A stretch of DNA of 64,000 nt from an uncultured Pelagibacteraceae bacterium. Lineage in GTDB: Bacteria > Pseudomonadota > Alphaproteobacteria > Pelagibacterales > Pelagibacteraceae. Shown here piece after piece: positions 1 through 8,921 of this stretch (position 1 is its first letter; each line of letters opens with the position of its first letter). The stretch is from positions 53,502 to 117,501 of the forward strand of contig CACNRP010000002.1 of NCBI GenBank assembly GCA_902622955.1, given 5' to 3'. A model generated the notes under the pieces. That model ran no database searches. It was not told the origin of the DNA and saw only the letters and a program-made list of their open reading frames with translations. The translations under genes and the position numbers were made by a program.

Positions 1-1897
1 CTTTTTCTGTTTTTTGAAGTTTTTTAACAATAGCAAAAGTTCCAAGCGCATTATCAAAATGCTCTTCAAAAATGTCTAATTTATCCATTGGAAGATTTGC
101 AGGAGTTAATTTCTGCATGTCTTTTATTGCATTCGTAATTCTTTGTTCTTCAGTGTTGTAAATCGCAAATTTGTATTCTTGTAAACAATATTGTAGCTTT
201 GGATTCATCGGTGGTGGAGCAACGTTAGATGTTAAATATGTTCTTGCTGGTAGATAATTTACTAATGATGGATAAAAACCAACAATTCCAAGACCTATTA
301 ATTGTAAAATAATAAATGGAACCACTCCCTTCCAAATATTTAAAGTAGTAACGAGTTTTGAAGCTACACCTTTTAAGTAAAATAATGCAAAACCAAAAGG
401 TGGTGTTAAAAATGAGGTTTGTAAATTTACCCCAATCATGACACCAAGCCAAATTGCACTTACATTAGCTCCTGGTTCAGCTAATAATATTGGGGCAATT
501 ATAGGAACAACAACTACAGCTATTTCAATAAAATCAAGAAAGAAACCTAGTAAAAAAATTACTGCCATTACAACAATAAACTGTGTCCAAAATCCACCCG
601 GTAAATCTTGAAGAAAATCTCTTACTAACTCTTCACCTCCAAACGCTCTAAATCCAGAGGTTAACATTGCAGCACCTAATAAAATTATAAAAACCATTGA
701 AGTCGTTACGCATGTTTCTGTAACAACTTCTCTTAAAACATTCTCAATTTTATACGCTCTCCAAAAACTCCAAATAATTCCTATTAAAAAAGTAATTGTA
801 AAAAATCCTGTAATAAAAATTGCGGTAAGATCTCTAGTTTCTACAGCCTTAATATTTAAATTATAATTCTTAGATAAAATATAAATTGGAATGACTGATA
901 AAATTGCAATTATAATTGGATAATAAGCATCTTTTTTTCCTTTATGTAAACGATAACCTGCCATCATAGTTGCACCTATTGCTCCAATAGATCCAGCTTG
1001 ATTAACGGTTGCAATACCTAAAAGTATAGATCCTAAAACCGCAAAAATTAAAGCAAGAGGAGGAATAATTACTATTAAAACCTTCATCCAAAATTTTGAG
1101 TCAAAATTTCCTTTAAATGGAACAGGAGGAGCTGCCTTGGGATTTAATCTTGCATAAACAAATACATAAATCATATACAAACCAACCAATACTAAACCAG
1201 GTAATAATGCCCCCAAAAACATATCTCCTGCAGAAGTAGATCCCACTCTAAATTCTCCAGGCATATTAAATTCACCAGTTAAAATTTTGTAATCAGTCTG
1301 ACGCATAGTATTTGCAACGTCTGCTGCGCTAGCTAATTGATCGGCTATGATAATTAATACAATAGAAGGAGGTATAATTTGCCCAAGAGTTCCTGATGAA
1401 CAAACAATTCCACTTGCTAAACTTTTATCGTATTTATTATTGAGCATTGTGGGTAATGATATTAATCCCATTGCTATTACTGTTGCGCCAACAATACCCG
1501 TGGTTGCTGCAAGTAATGCCCCAACAAAAATTACTGATATTCCTAAACCTCCAGGGATAGGTCCAAACAACTGCCCCATTGTAACTAAAAGATCTTCCGC
1601 GATTTTTGATTTTTGCAGCATGATCCCCATGAAAATAAATAAAGGAATTGCAATTAAAGTATCAGTTTCTACATCCCAGTAGTTACTCCTAAAGTTTGTA
1701 ATACCGGCAGTTAACCATTCTTTAGGGCCATCAACAGCAAAATAAGCACTACTATCTCCTGCAAATAAATAACCAAAAAAAGCAGCTAGCCCGATTGAAA
1801 TTATTGCTGATCCAGGTAATGCAAAAGCTACTGGAAAACCAGAGGCTAGTGCTCCAATCATTATAATTACAAGTAAAGCTAAAAATAAATGTTCCAT
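1..1897 (-). CDS. TRAP transporter large permease (DctM), 3' end outside window
   Basis: This is the large membrane subunit of a TRAP transporter, which drives carboxylate uptake in the inner membrane with a binding protein. The ORF track does not list it because it runs off the left edge; I translated it from the ATG at 1895-1897 and found 632 open codons. It shows DctM features: an N-terminal GFPVAFAL helix, IPLFIFMG, TGIVGATV, a PPSIVLIIIAD segment, and LQTSFLTPPFGFALFYLKG near the end. It is already much longer than the usual 425-450 residues, with extra helices in the middle and a soluble tail after the last helix. It starts 3 nt after the small-permease stop, so the two are co-transcribed and probably co-translated. 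Substrate is not visible. Family assignment is secure. Confidence 0.93.
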   Translation of the reverse strand, partial: MEHLFLALLVIIMIGALASGFPVAFALPGSAIISIGLAAFFGYLFAGDSSAYFAVDGPKEWLTAGITNFRSNYWDVETDTLIAIPLFIFMGIMLQKSKIAEDLLVTMGQLFGPIPGGLGISVIFVGALLAATTGIVGATVIAMGLISLPTMLNNKYDKSLASGIVCSSGTLGQIIPPSIVLIIIADQLASAADVANTMRQTDYKILTGEFNMPGEFRVGSTSAGDMFLGALLPGLVLVGLYMIYVFVYARLNPKAAPPVPFKGNFDSKFWMKVLIVIIPPLALIFAVLGSILLGIATVNQAGSIGAIGATMMAGYRLHKGKKDAYYPIIIAILSVIPIYILSKNYNLNIKAVETRDLTAIFITGFFTITFLIGIIWSFWRAYKIENVLREVVTETCVTTSMVFIILLGAAMLTSGFRAFGGEELVRDFLQDLPGGFWTQFIVVMAVIFLLGFFLDFIEIAVVVVPIIAPILLAEPGANVSAIWLGVMIGVNLQTSFLTPPFGFALFYLKGVASKLVTTLNIWKGVVPFIILQLIGLGIVGFYPSLVNYLPARTYLTSNVAPPPMNPKLQYCLQEYKFAIYNTEEQRITNAIKDMQKLTPANLPMDKLDIFEEHFDNALGTFAIVKKLQKTEK

Positions 1898-1900
1898 TAT

Positions 1901-2884
1901 TTAATTCTTTAAAAGTTTATGACTGCTACTCATGAAGTAGCTAGTAAATTGAGTTAACATACTTACTGCAAAAACAGCTAAATAAACTGCCATTAGATAA
2001 AGTAAATATAATCCGTTTGAACCTTGCTGCGTAATTTCAAATGAAATTACAGGACCATTGATGATACTAGCTTTGCCCCCCATGCCTAAAAATATTACAA
2101 TCAAACATAAAGGAATTCCTAGAATTAATGACCCAATTGCATTAGTCCATGCTTTTTTACGTTCACTAAAACCAGTATAAAGAACATCAACTCTAACATG
2201 GCCCTCGTGAATTAAAGCATAAGCGCTTGCAAATAAATAAAGAGCTGCATACCAAAAACGAACAAGATCTCCCTGAAATGCCTGTTCATACTGAAATATG
2301 AATCTTGAAAGAACTATCAAAAATTCACTTCCAACTACTAAGACTGCTAGCCAAATAAACCCTACAGATCTTGTAAAAAAACCAATTACAAAAGAAGCCA
2401 ATATTAAAGGAAAGTGTATATATGTAATTCTGAAAGCAGGTATTACTAAATTAATTTTAAGTTGTTCTCCAAAAATTGGCTCAACTAGTTTTTCCACAAC
2501 CATAAATGAGATTAAAAAATCTGCTACTCCAACTATTAACACAGCCCAGAAAGAAGATCTTACTACGTAAGCAGTAATTTTTGTTAGGATCTCAGAGTCG
2601 GTTTGTAATGTTTGTTTTATAGATTTTAGAACAAAAAATATAACACCTATGAAAGACGCAAAATAAAATAGTAATTGAATATATGATAAGTTGATTGCTA
2701 ACCCCTCTAAAGGTTTATTTAATTTTTTAAATCCAAATAATTCATAATGAGCAAAAAGTTTTTTCACTCCTGGCCAATCAAACCAAACTGTTAAAACATT
2801 ATTAATTAGAAAAACTAATGTTAAGGCTAAAATAGAATAACTAAATATTCTTATTAAAATAGATAAGTTATTTTTTTCAACCAT
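1901..2884 (-). CDS. TRAP transporter small permease (DctQ), long form
   Basis: Small membrane subunit that pairs with the adjacent large permease. At 327 residues it is far longer than a typical DctQ of 160-200. The recognisable DctQ part is the C-terminal half, with the EGHVRVDVLYTGF segment and following helices. The N-terminal half adds about four hydrophobic segments of unclear role. Long DctQ and long DctM partners are known to occur together in TRAP systems with TakP-type binding proteins, which matches the neighbour upstream. The gene lies between the hairpin after the binding-protein gene and the large permease. Whether the N-terminal half is a duplicated DctQ unit cannot be decided by eye. 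Confidence 0.88.
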   Translation of the reverse strand: MVEKNNLSILIRIFSYSILALTLVFLINNVLTVWFDWPGVKKLFAHYELFGFKKLNKPLEGLAINLSYIQLLFYFASFIGVIFFVLKSIKQTLQTDSEILTKITAYVVRSSFWAVLIVGVADFLISFMVVEKLVEPIFGEQLKINLVIPAFRITYIHFPLILASFVIGFFTRSVGFIWLAVLVVGSEFLIVLSRFIFQYEQAFQGDLVRFWYAALYLFASAYALIHEGHVRVDVLYTGFSERKKAWTNAIGSLILGIPLCLIVIFLGMGGKASIINGPVISFEITQQGSNGLYLLYLMAVYLAVFAVSMLTQFTSYFMSSSHKLLKN

Positions 2885-2908
2885 ATTTAAAAACTTTTAT
2901 TGATAAGT

Positions 2909-2936
2909 AAAAAGAGGGCCCATTTAAGGGCCCTCT
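2909..2936 (-). terminator. Hairpin after binding-protein gene (attenuating terminator)
   Basis: A perfect 9-bp stem (AGAGGGCCC with GGGCCCTCT, loop ATTTAA) is followed on the minus strand by a short T run. It sits 20 nt after the stop of the TRAP binding-protein gene and before the permease genes. It probably ends most transcripts there and lets some read through, giving more binding protein than permease. Confidence 0.75.
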
Positions 2937-2955
2937 AATAATAGTAAGAATTAAA

Positions 2956-4089
2956 TTATACTCCTAATGCTCTATTTCTTTGAGCAACATATGGCCCGTC
3001 AGACAAATTAGTCCAAGCACCAATTTCCTTACGACCTTTAACAAAGGCAGCATGTACTTTCTTAGCAAGAGCACTATGTTGTTGAACTTCGTCGAAAACT
3101 TCAGCAGCACCTTTAGCGAAAGCATCATAAACTTTATCGTTAAACTTCTCTAGTTTAACTCCACTTTCGTTTACTAATCGTGCTAGTGCAGCTCCGTTTT
3201 TAGCATTGTATTCAGCCATTGTAGTTGTGTCAGCCCAATCACATGCAGTTTTAATAATTAACTGATCTGATTTTGACAAACTAGTAAACCAAGATTTATT
3301 AACACCGCATGCTAATGTAGATCCTGGTTCATGCATTCCTGGATAGTAATAATACTTAGCAGCTTCCTGGAATTTCATCGCTTCATCATTCCAAGGTCCT
3401 ACCCATTCTGTTGCATCAATTGCCCCTGACACAAGGTTTTCATAAATTTGTCCACCAGGTAGTGAAATTGGAGAACCACCAAGTTTTCCAAGAACTTGTC
3501 CACCTAAACCAGGCATACGCATTTTTAAACCTTTAAAGTCATTAGCTGATCTAATTTTTTTATTAAACCAACCACCCATTTGCACTCCAGTATTACCAGC
3601 AGCAAAACTTTGTGTACCAAAATCATCAGTCAATTCGTCCCACAATTCTTGTCCACCAGCAAATTTTAACCACGCATTCATTTCAGCATATGTGAAACCA
3701 AATGGAACTGCAGTAAAATATCCAAATGCAGGGTGTTTTTTAACCCAATAGTAATCAGCACCATGATACATTTGAGAGTTACCTGATGCAACTTCATCAA
3801 ACGAGTCGAATGCTTTAACTCTTTCATTAGCAGCGTAATAAGTGACTTGAATACGACCATCACTCATGTCGCTTAATCTTTGAGCAAGTCTTTGTGCGCC
3901 AGTTCCTAAGCCTGGAAAATCTCTAGGCCAAGTTGCTACCATAGAAGCTTCTACTCTTTCTTTGGCAACAGCTGGAGCAGATAAAGATGATGCTGCAACA
4001 GCAGCAACACCAGTTGCAGCTGCAGTTTTAAAGAACTTTCTTCTTGAAGGTGATCTAGAAACCTTCAATGATTTTTTTTCTTTAATCAT
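2956..4089 (-). CDS. TRAP transporter substrate-binding protein, TakP/DctP type
   Basis: Periplasmic binding protein that delivers an organic acid to the TRAP permeases downstream. The N-terminus carries a twin-arginine signal (SRRKFFKTAAATG, residues 15-27) with cleavage expected after APAVA near residue 42. The mature part has KMRMPGLGG, SLPGGQIYENL, DATEWVGPWND and AAKYYYYPGMHEPG. These resemble the 2-oxoacid binding protein TakP, where an Arg and the region around EWVGP hold the carboxylate and a cation. Length 377 is normal. The start is supported by AGGAG about 10 nt upstream. The signal peptide is nearly identical to that of the second TRAP binding protein in this window. A 2-oxoacid such as pyruvate is the best guess; substrate is inference. 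Confidence 0.92.
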   Translation of the reverse strand: MIKEKKSLKVSRSPSRRKFFKTAAATGVAAVAASSLSAPAVAKERVEASMVATWPRDFPGLGTGAQRLAQRLSDMSDGRIQVTYYAANERVKAFDSFDEVASGNSQMYHGADYYWVKKHPAFGYFTAVPFGFTYAEMNAWLKFAGGQELWDELTDDFGTQSFAAGNTGVQMGGWFNKKIRSANDFKGLKMRMPGLGGQVLGKLGGSPISLPGGQIYENLVSGAIDATEWVGPWNDEAMKFQEAAKYYYYPGMHEPGSTLACGVNKSWFTSLSKSDQLIIKTACDWADTTTMAEYNAKNGAALARLVNESGVKLEKFNDKVYDAFAKGAAEVFDEVQQHSALAKKVHAAFVKGRKEIGAWTNLSDGPYVAQRNRALGV

Positions 4090-4108
4090 TAGTTATCTCC
4101 TCTTCTTT

Positions 4109-4125
4109 GTTAATTAACTAATAAG
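4109..4125. promoter_or_regulatory. 17-bp element upstream of TRAP binding-protein gene 1
   Basis: The sequence GTTAATTAACTAATAAG lies 20 nt upstream of the start codon, outside the ribosome binding site. The identical 17 bases occur in opposite orientation upstream of the second TRAP binding-protein gene (8922-8938). The core AGTTAATTAAC is palindromic, so a dimeric regulator could read both orientations. Function is inferred from position and repetition only. Confidence 0.45.
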
Positions 4126-4140
4126 ATTTAATTACAAATG

Positions 4141-4153
4141 AGACTGTAAGTCT
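4141..4153. promoter_or_regulatory. Short inverted repeat in promoter region of TRAP system 1
   Basis: AGACT-GTA-AGTCT is a perfect 5-bp inverted repeat with a 3-nt centre, in the gap between the small membrane protein gene and the binding-protein gene. It could be an operator or a weak leader hairpin. A repeat this short can arise by chance, so support is weak. Confidence 0.25.
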
Positions 4154-4217
4154 AGATTAAAATAACAAATGAATATCGTATTACAATCTGAGGTAGTAAA
4201 TTGAATATTGATGAATT

Positions 4218-4394
4218 TTATTTTTTGTCGAAAAAGGCTTCGTAGAGCATCATAGATATTGCTAACGCCATCAAAATATAAACAGGTATAACATCAAGAA
4301 AACCAATCATCATTGATCTTGTAAGAGTTGTGGCTAATCCAATAAGAAAAAAAATTGCAAAAGAAAGTCCGATAAGAGTTACAAGTTTATTCAT
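4218..4394 (-). CDS. Small two-helix membrane protein, unknown function
   Basis: I start this gene at the ATG at 4392-4394, giving 58 residues rather than the 71 in the track. This ATG overlaps the amidase stop as ATGAATAA, a typical coupled junction, while the longer version would overlap the amidase by 47 nt. The protein has two hydrophobic segments (about residues 3-22 and 31-50), a polar centre with TRSMM and a C-terminal FDKK. I recognise no family. Its position as the last gene of the second TRAP operon suggests an accessory or unrelated membrane role. It is probably real given the coupling. Confidence 0.6.
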   Translation of the reverse strand: MNKLVTLIGLSFAIFFLIGLATTLTRSMMIGFLDVIPVYILMALAISMMLYEAFFDKK

Positions 4395-5724
4395 TAAATT
4401 TCTCACTTTCTTTTTCAAGCCAACTGCAGACACCTAAGAAACGATTGTCATCGTACTTCTCACCAATCACTTGAATGCCTAATGGTAAATTATTTTCTCC
4501 TTGAAGTAAAGGCAGAGAAACACATGGTGTACCCAAATAAGACCATACTTTATTAAAATCTGCTGAACCAGTACTTTTTAATCCCTTTAAAGCAATGCCT
4601 GGACTTGATGGAGATAAAACCCCATGATAATCCTCGAACACTTCTTTGTATGAATCGTAACTTCTTTTCATAAAATCTATTGCTTCAGCATAATCCTTTG
4701 CAGTATGTTTTTTTCCATTAGCAATTGCATTTTGCATAATTTTTGAAAGTTTTGTTTTATAATTTTTATAATAGTCACTAAAATTATTAGCTAAATCAGT
4801 TTCATAAATAATTTGATGATACTTATGAATATCTTTGAAATATGAAGGAGTATCATGAATTTCAATATTTTTTTTAAATGATTTAATAAAATACTCAAAA
4901 GCTTCTTTTGATTTTTTATCAATTGTTTTCCAAAACTCAGTTTTATAAAAAATAAACTTTGGTTCATACAAAGGACCCTTTTTTGCTATATCAATCATAT
5001 TATTTGAAGAATAGTAGACAGTTGCAGGATCATGGGAGTCTTTTTTAATTAACTCTTTAACTAGATAAGCAATATCCTCAACCGTTCTTCCAAAAACACC
5101 AATATGATCGAGTTTCTCTGAAGTTTTTAATACTCCATTTCTAGAGATTAGACCGTAAGAAGGTTTGTATCCAACAACACCACAATATGATGCTGGTCTT
5201 ATTATTGATCCTCCTGTCTGTGATCCAATTGATAGTGGGGCCATGAATGATGCGATTACTGCTGCAGAACCACTTGATGATCCTCCAGGTGTTCGCGAGT
5301 AATCATGTGGATTTTTTGTTTTAGATGGATTTAAATAAGCTAGCTCTGTAGTAACTGTTTTACCCATTACAATTGCACCAGAAGCATGAAGTAAATCAAT
5401 AATTTCTGCATTTTGAGAATATGATTTCCCTTTTCTAATTGGTGTTCCACATTCAGTAGGCATATCTAAAGTGCCAACAATATCTTTTACTGCAACTGGT
5501 ATTCCGTGTAGAGGACCGGTGGGCTTACCAGATTTTTTATAGTCATCTGACTCTTTTGCTTTTTCTAATAATAATTCTTTATCAAAGAAGGCCCATGCAT
5601 TTATGTCTTTTTCAAATTTGTTAATTCTTTCTATATAAGCCTCACATATTTCAACGGACGTTATTTGAGAGTTTGAAATTTTAGTGATTAATTCTTCGAC
5701 TGAAAAATTTATAATTTCATTCAT
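4387..5724 (-). CDS. Amidase signature family hydrolase
   Basis: Amidase signature enzyme, probably cytoplasmic since no signal peptide is seen. The Ser-cisSer-Lys triad is intact: Lys in PVAVKD (about K80), serines in PGGSSSGSAA (about S150), and the nucleophile Ser in SQTGGSIIRPA (about S173). The track begins at a TTG that lies inside the upstream permease gene. The ATG at 5722-5724, 4 nt after that permease stop, is more likely and gives 445 residues. There are no gatB or gatC genes beside it, so it is probably a catabolic amidase and not GatA. It sits between a TRAP permease and a small membrane protein, so it may release ammonia and a carboxylate from an imported amide. Substrate is unknown. 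Confidence 0.88.
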   Translation of the reverse strand: MNEIINFSVEELITKISNSQITSVEICEAYIERINKFEKDINAWAFFDKELLLEKAKESDDYKKSGKPTGPLHGIPVAVKDIVGTLDMPTECGTPIRKGKSYSQNAEIIDLLHASGAIVMGKTVTTELAYLNPSKTKNPHDYSRTPGGSSSGSAAVIASFMAPLSIGSQTGGSIIRPASYCGVVGYKPSYGLISRNGVLKTSEKLDHIGVFGRTVEDIAYLVKELIKKDSHDPATVYYSSNNMIDIAKKGPLYEPKFIFYKTEFWKTIDKKSKEAFEYFIKSFKKNIEIHDTPSYFKDIHKYHQIIYETDLANNFSDYYKNYKTKLSKIMQNAIANGKKHTAKDYAEAIDFMKRSYDSYKEVFEDYHGVLSPSSPGIALKGLKSTGSADFNKVWSYLGTPCVSLPLLQGENNLPLGIQVIGEKYDDNRFLGVCSWLEKESEKFNE

Positions 5725-5728
5725 GGAT

Positions 5729-7090
5729 CTAGTTTGCAAATAACTGATCAGGTAGCCATAAAGCTATACCTGGAAATAAATACATTAAAACCATTCCAAG
5801 AATAACTATTGCTAGAAAAGGCATTATTCCTTTAAAAACCTCGATTAATTCAACATTTTTGGATTGTACCCCTTTTAAATAGTACGCCGACATTGCCATG
5901 GGGGGTGTTAAAAATGAGGTTTGCAAATTTAAAGCAATCAGCATTGCAAAAAAATAAGGGTTCACACCAAAAAATTCAACTAATGGTAAAAATATTGGAA
6001 CAAATATAATTAATATTTCAGTCCATTCTAAAGGCCATCCCAATAAGAATATTATAATTTGTGTAATAACCAAAAATTGCCAAGGTTTAATATCCATTGA
6101 CTTGAAAAAGTGCTCAAAAACTTCGTGTCCACCTAAATATGAAAATACTGATGCAAATGTCCAGGAACCAATAAATAACCACATGATCATTGCAGTAGTT
6201 TTTGCAGTTAAGAAAACCGACTCTTTAAAATTTTTCCATTTTAGCGACTTATAAAAAAAGGATAAAACCAAAGCTCCAAATGCACCTACGCCAGCTGCTT
6301 CAGCTGGAGTTGCTAAACCAGCAAGAATACTTCCTAAAACTAAAATAATAAGAGAAAATAAAGGTAAAAAAGAAACTAAAACTTCCTTTAGTATTACCGC
6401 TCTTGGGGGTATTTCTTCTTTAGGAGGTTTAGGTGCTATTGACGGATTAAAGTAAGCTAAAATAATAGCATATAAAATATATAATCCTGCCAACATTAAT
6501 CCTGGAAATATTGCTGCTGCAAATAATCTAAGTGGTGATAACTGAGCTATCACAGCATAAACAATAAGCATAATACTTGGTGGAATTAAAATTCCTAAAC
6601 AACCACCAGCACATATAACTCCTGAAGCAAATTTTTTATCATAACCAGCCTTGACCATCGCAGGCCAAGCAAGTAGACCCATTAAAGTTACAACTGCACC
6701 AATTATACCTGTCGCTGTTGAAAATAAAGTACATGTAATCAAAGCTGCCACTGCCATTGATGCCGGAAGAGAATGAGAAGCAAGCCTAATTGCATAAAAT
6801 AATCTTGCAACTATTCCTGCTCTTTCAACTAAATATCCCATAAATAAAAATAAAGGTACGGCGGTGAGAACGTGATTATCCATGACAGAGTAGGTGTTTT
6901 GGACAAATAATTTAAATATCCTATTATCAAATAGATGATCCATTCTAGATGGATCAAAATAAGCATAGTAACCAAATCCTAGACCCATTGCCATTAAAGT
7001 GAAGGCAATCGGAAAACCTAAAAGGACAGCAAACAAAAATATTACCATCATTAAAATTGCAATTTCTGGATTTGTTAAACTAAACAACAT
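5729..7090 (-). CDS. TRAP transporter large permease (DctM)
   Basis: Large subunit of the second TRAP system, 453 residues, normal length for DctM. It shows GFPIAFTLMAMG near the N-terminus, VPLFLFMGYLVERAG, ATGIIGAVVTLMG, PPSIMLIVYAVIAQ, a GWPLEWTEILIIFVPIFLP segment and LQTSFLTPPMAMSAYYLKG. Many hydrophobic helices cover almost the whole protein, so it is an inner-membrane protein. The gene overlaps the small permease by 11 nt and the amidase ATG follows 4 nt after its stop. All belong to one minus-strand transcript starting at the binding-protein gene near 8911. Confidence 0.95.
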   Translation of the reverse strand: MLFSLTNPEIAILMMVIFLFAVLLGFPIAFTLMAMGLGFGYYAYFDPSRMDHLFDNRIFKLFVQNTYSVMDNHVLTAVPLFLFMGYLVERAGIVARLFYAIRLASHSLPASMAVAALITCTLFSTATGIIGAVVTLMGLLAWPAMVKAGYDKKFASGVICAGGCLGILIPPSIMLIVYAVIAQLSPLRLFAAAIFPGLMLAGLYILYAIILAYFNPSIAPKPPKEEIPPRAVILKEVLVSFLPLFSLIILVLGSILAGLATPAEAAGVGAFGALVLSFFYKSLKWKNFKESVFLTAKTTAMIMWLFIGSWTFASVFSYLGGHEVFEHFFKSMDIKPWQFLVITQIIIFLLGWPLEWTEILIIFVPIFLPLVEFFGVNPYFFAMLIALNLQTSFLTPPMAMSAYYLKGVQSKNVELIEVFKGIMPFLAIVILGMVLMYLFPGIALWLPDQLFAN

Positions 7091-7670
7091 CTATATCTTC
7101 TTCCTCTTTAGATTTTCTCATTAAAATTTTTTCAGTTTCTTCAGCACCAGCTTCTCTTTCAGGCCAGTGTCCTGTTTTAATACATATAATTGCTCTAAAT
7201 ACTTCACTCACTCCTTGAATAGTAAGAAGTATACCTGATAGCGGTATTAACGATTTAGCCATATAAATTTGAATTTGCGCAGGACTATTCCAGCTAGTTT
7301 CTTTTACCATCCAAGCTTTAGCAGCATATTCATATCCATAAAAAGCAAGGGCAATTACGCCAGGAAAGAAGAAAATAAAATACAATACTAAATCGATCCA
7401 TCCTTGAACTTTTGTAGGGAATAATCTGTAAATTACATCTCCCCTGACATGAGCCTCAGTTGCTAAAGTGTATGCACCTGCCATCATGAAAATAGCGCCA
7501 TACATCTGAAGACTAAAATCAAAATTCCATAAAGTTGGAGCGTTAAAAGCATAAGCCATTATTACCTCATAACATGTTCCACCCATTAATATTACAATGC
7601 ACCATGAAAAAGCTTTTCCCATTGAGGAGCTTAGAGTATCGGCAAATTTTATATAAGAATGCATAAACAA
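7080..7670 (-). CDS. TRAP transporter small permease (DctQ)
   Basis: Small membrane subunit of the second TRAP system, 196 residues, a normal DctQ length. It has four hydrophobic helices and the DctQ signature TEAHVRGDVIYRLFP. The C-terminus is charged (REAGAEETEKILMRKSKEEEDIDVV) and probably cytoplasmic. The 3' end overlaps the large permease start by 11 nt. The start could be the first Met or the Met two residues later; neither choice changes the prediction. Confidence 0.93.
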   Translation of the reverse strand: MFMHSYIKFADTLSSSMGKAFSWCIVILMGGTCYEVIMAYAFNAPTLWNFDFSLQMYGAIFMMAGAYTLATEAHVRGDVIYRLFPTKVQGWIDLVLYFIFFFPGVIALAFYGYEYAAKAWMVKETSWNSPAQIQIYMAKSLIPLSGILLTIQGVSEVFRAIICIKTGHWPEREAGAEETEKILMRKSKEEEDIDVV

Positions 7671-7704
7671 ATAACTTATCTTAATTTTCTTATTTTATTC
7701 AATT

Positions 7705-7732
7705 AAAAAAAAGGGGGCCATAAAGCCCCCTT
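7705..7732 (-). terminator. Terminator hairpin after TRAP binding-protein gene 2
   Basis: Stem AAGGGGGC with GCCCCCTT and loop CATAAA, followed on the minus strand by a run of Ts. It lies about 20 nt after the stop of the binding-protein gene and before dctQ. It is a good intrinsic terminator and must be partly read through for the permeases to be expressed from the same promoter. Confidence 0.8.
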
Positions 7733-7753
7733 AATTTTTGATATTTTTTAAGC

Positions 7754-8911
7754 TTAGATTTTAACTTTCGCTAACGGACCAAACTCATTTTCATAAGCAA
7801 GTCTGTAGTTAGGTTGATTCATTAGTAAGTATTTCATTACTCTTTTCGCATAAGCTTTTTGTGAATCAACAATCTTCTTAAAGAACGGATCTTTAGAAGA
7901 GAAGTCACCTACAACTTTATCCCAACCTTTTAACTGCTCTGCAAGAATTGCATCCGAAGTTTGGTAAACATTTACTTTATGCTCATTCATCAATTTTGAT
8001 AAATCAGCAGAGTATCTTACCAAAGCTTTAAAGTAGTTAGCAGTATTTGCTGCATACGAAGCATTTTTTAGGATTGCTTGGTTTGCAGGAGATAAGCTAT
8101 TAAATGTTTTTTTGTTAATTGGTATTTCAAACATCTCTTGTGATTGGTGGAAAGATCCTAAGTGATAATGCTTAGATACATCTTGCATACCAAACTGAGA
8201 GTCTGAAGTAGGATTGTTAAACTCAGCTGCTTCAATCAAACCAGTTTTCATAGCTGGCTGAATTTCACCACCTGGTAATTGTCTAACTACCATTCCCATT
8301 GCAGTAAGAACGTTTGTTGCTAAACCAACAGTTCTATACTTCATACCTTTAACATCAGATACTTTAGTTACGTTCTTTTTAAACCAACCAAACGGCTGAG
8401 CAGGCATTGGCATTGCGAATACACCGACATAATCATATCCAACTTTAGCAAGTGTTTCCTCATATAATGCTCTTCCACCACCTTCTTCCATCCAAGCCAT
8501 TACTTCTTGAGATGATAGACCGTATGATGGACCTGTTCCGAAAAGAGACGCGGCAGGATTTTTTCCATACCAGTAAGCAGTAACCCAGTGACCCATATCT
8601 AGCACACCGTCACTAACAGCTTGTCCAATTTCTCCAGTTTTTACAACTGCTCCAACAGGTTGAAGATCAATTTTTAAACTTCCACCTGACATGTCTCCAA
8701 CCATTTTGGCATAGTCTCCGGCCATTTCAAAAAAGATGTTAGCGCCTGAAGGCCAAGCTGCCTGCATCTTTAATGTTTGTGGAGCACCAAATGCAACGTT
8801 CGGCATTGCTACAGCTGTCGCTGCTGCTGCACCTGTCGCTGCTGCGGCTTTGAAGAACTTTCTTCTTGAAGGAGTTTTTGAACCCTTCAATGATTTTTTA
8901 CTCTTAATCAT
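7754..8911 (-). CDS. TRAP transporter substrate-binding protein (DctP family)
   Basis: Periplasmic binding protein of the second TRAP system, 385 residues. It has a twin-arginine signal (SRRKFFKAAAATG, residues 15-27) with cleavage near NVAFGA. The mature part begins LKMQAAWPSG and includes MKYRTVGLATNVL, RQLPGGEIQPAMKTG and EAAEFNNPTSD, the segments that line the ligand pocket in this family. The Arg in KYRTVG is the usual carboxylate-binding residue. The pocket differs from the TakP-like protein at 2956 (EFNNPTSD instead of EWVGPWND), so the ligand is probably a different organic acid. The start has a GGGAG-type ribosome site. First gene of the operon that includes the amidase. Confidence 0.92.
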   Translation of the reverse strand: MIKSKKSLKGSKTPSRRKFFKAAAATGAAAATAVAMPNVAFGAPQTLKMQAAWPSGANIFFEMAGDYAKMVGDMSGGSLKIDLQPVGAVVKTGEIGQAVSDGVLDMGHWVTAYWYGKNPAASLFGTGPSYGLSSQEVMAWMEEGGGRALYEETLAKVGYDYVGVFAMPMPAQPFGWFKKNVTKVSDVKGMKYRTVGLATNVLTAMGMVVRQLPGGEIQPAMKTGLIEAAEFNNPTSDSQFGMQDVSKHYHLGSFHQSQEMFEIPINKKTFNSLSPANQAILKNASYAANTANYFKALVRYSADLSKLMNEHKVNVYQTSDAILAEQLKGWDKVVGDFSSKDPFFKKIVDSQKAYAKRVMKYLLMNQPNYRLAYENEFGPLAKVKI

Positions 8912-8921
8912 AAGTTTCTCC

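Noticed and set aside
225-452. 75-residue minus-strand ORF in the track
   Set aside because: It lies in another frame inside the long DctM gene (1-1897), which has clear family motifs. It is a shadow.
1347-1682. 111-residue plus-strand ORF
   Set aside because: Antisense shadow of the same DctM gene; low-complexity translation with no family features.
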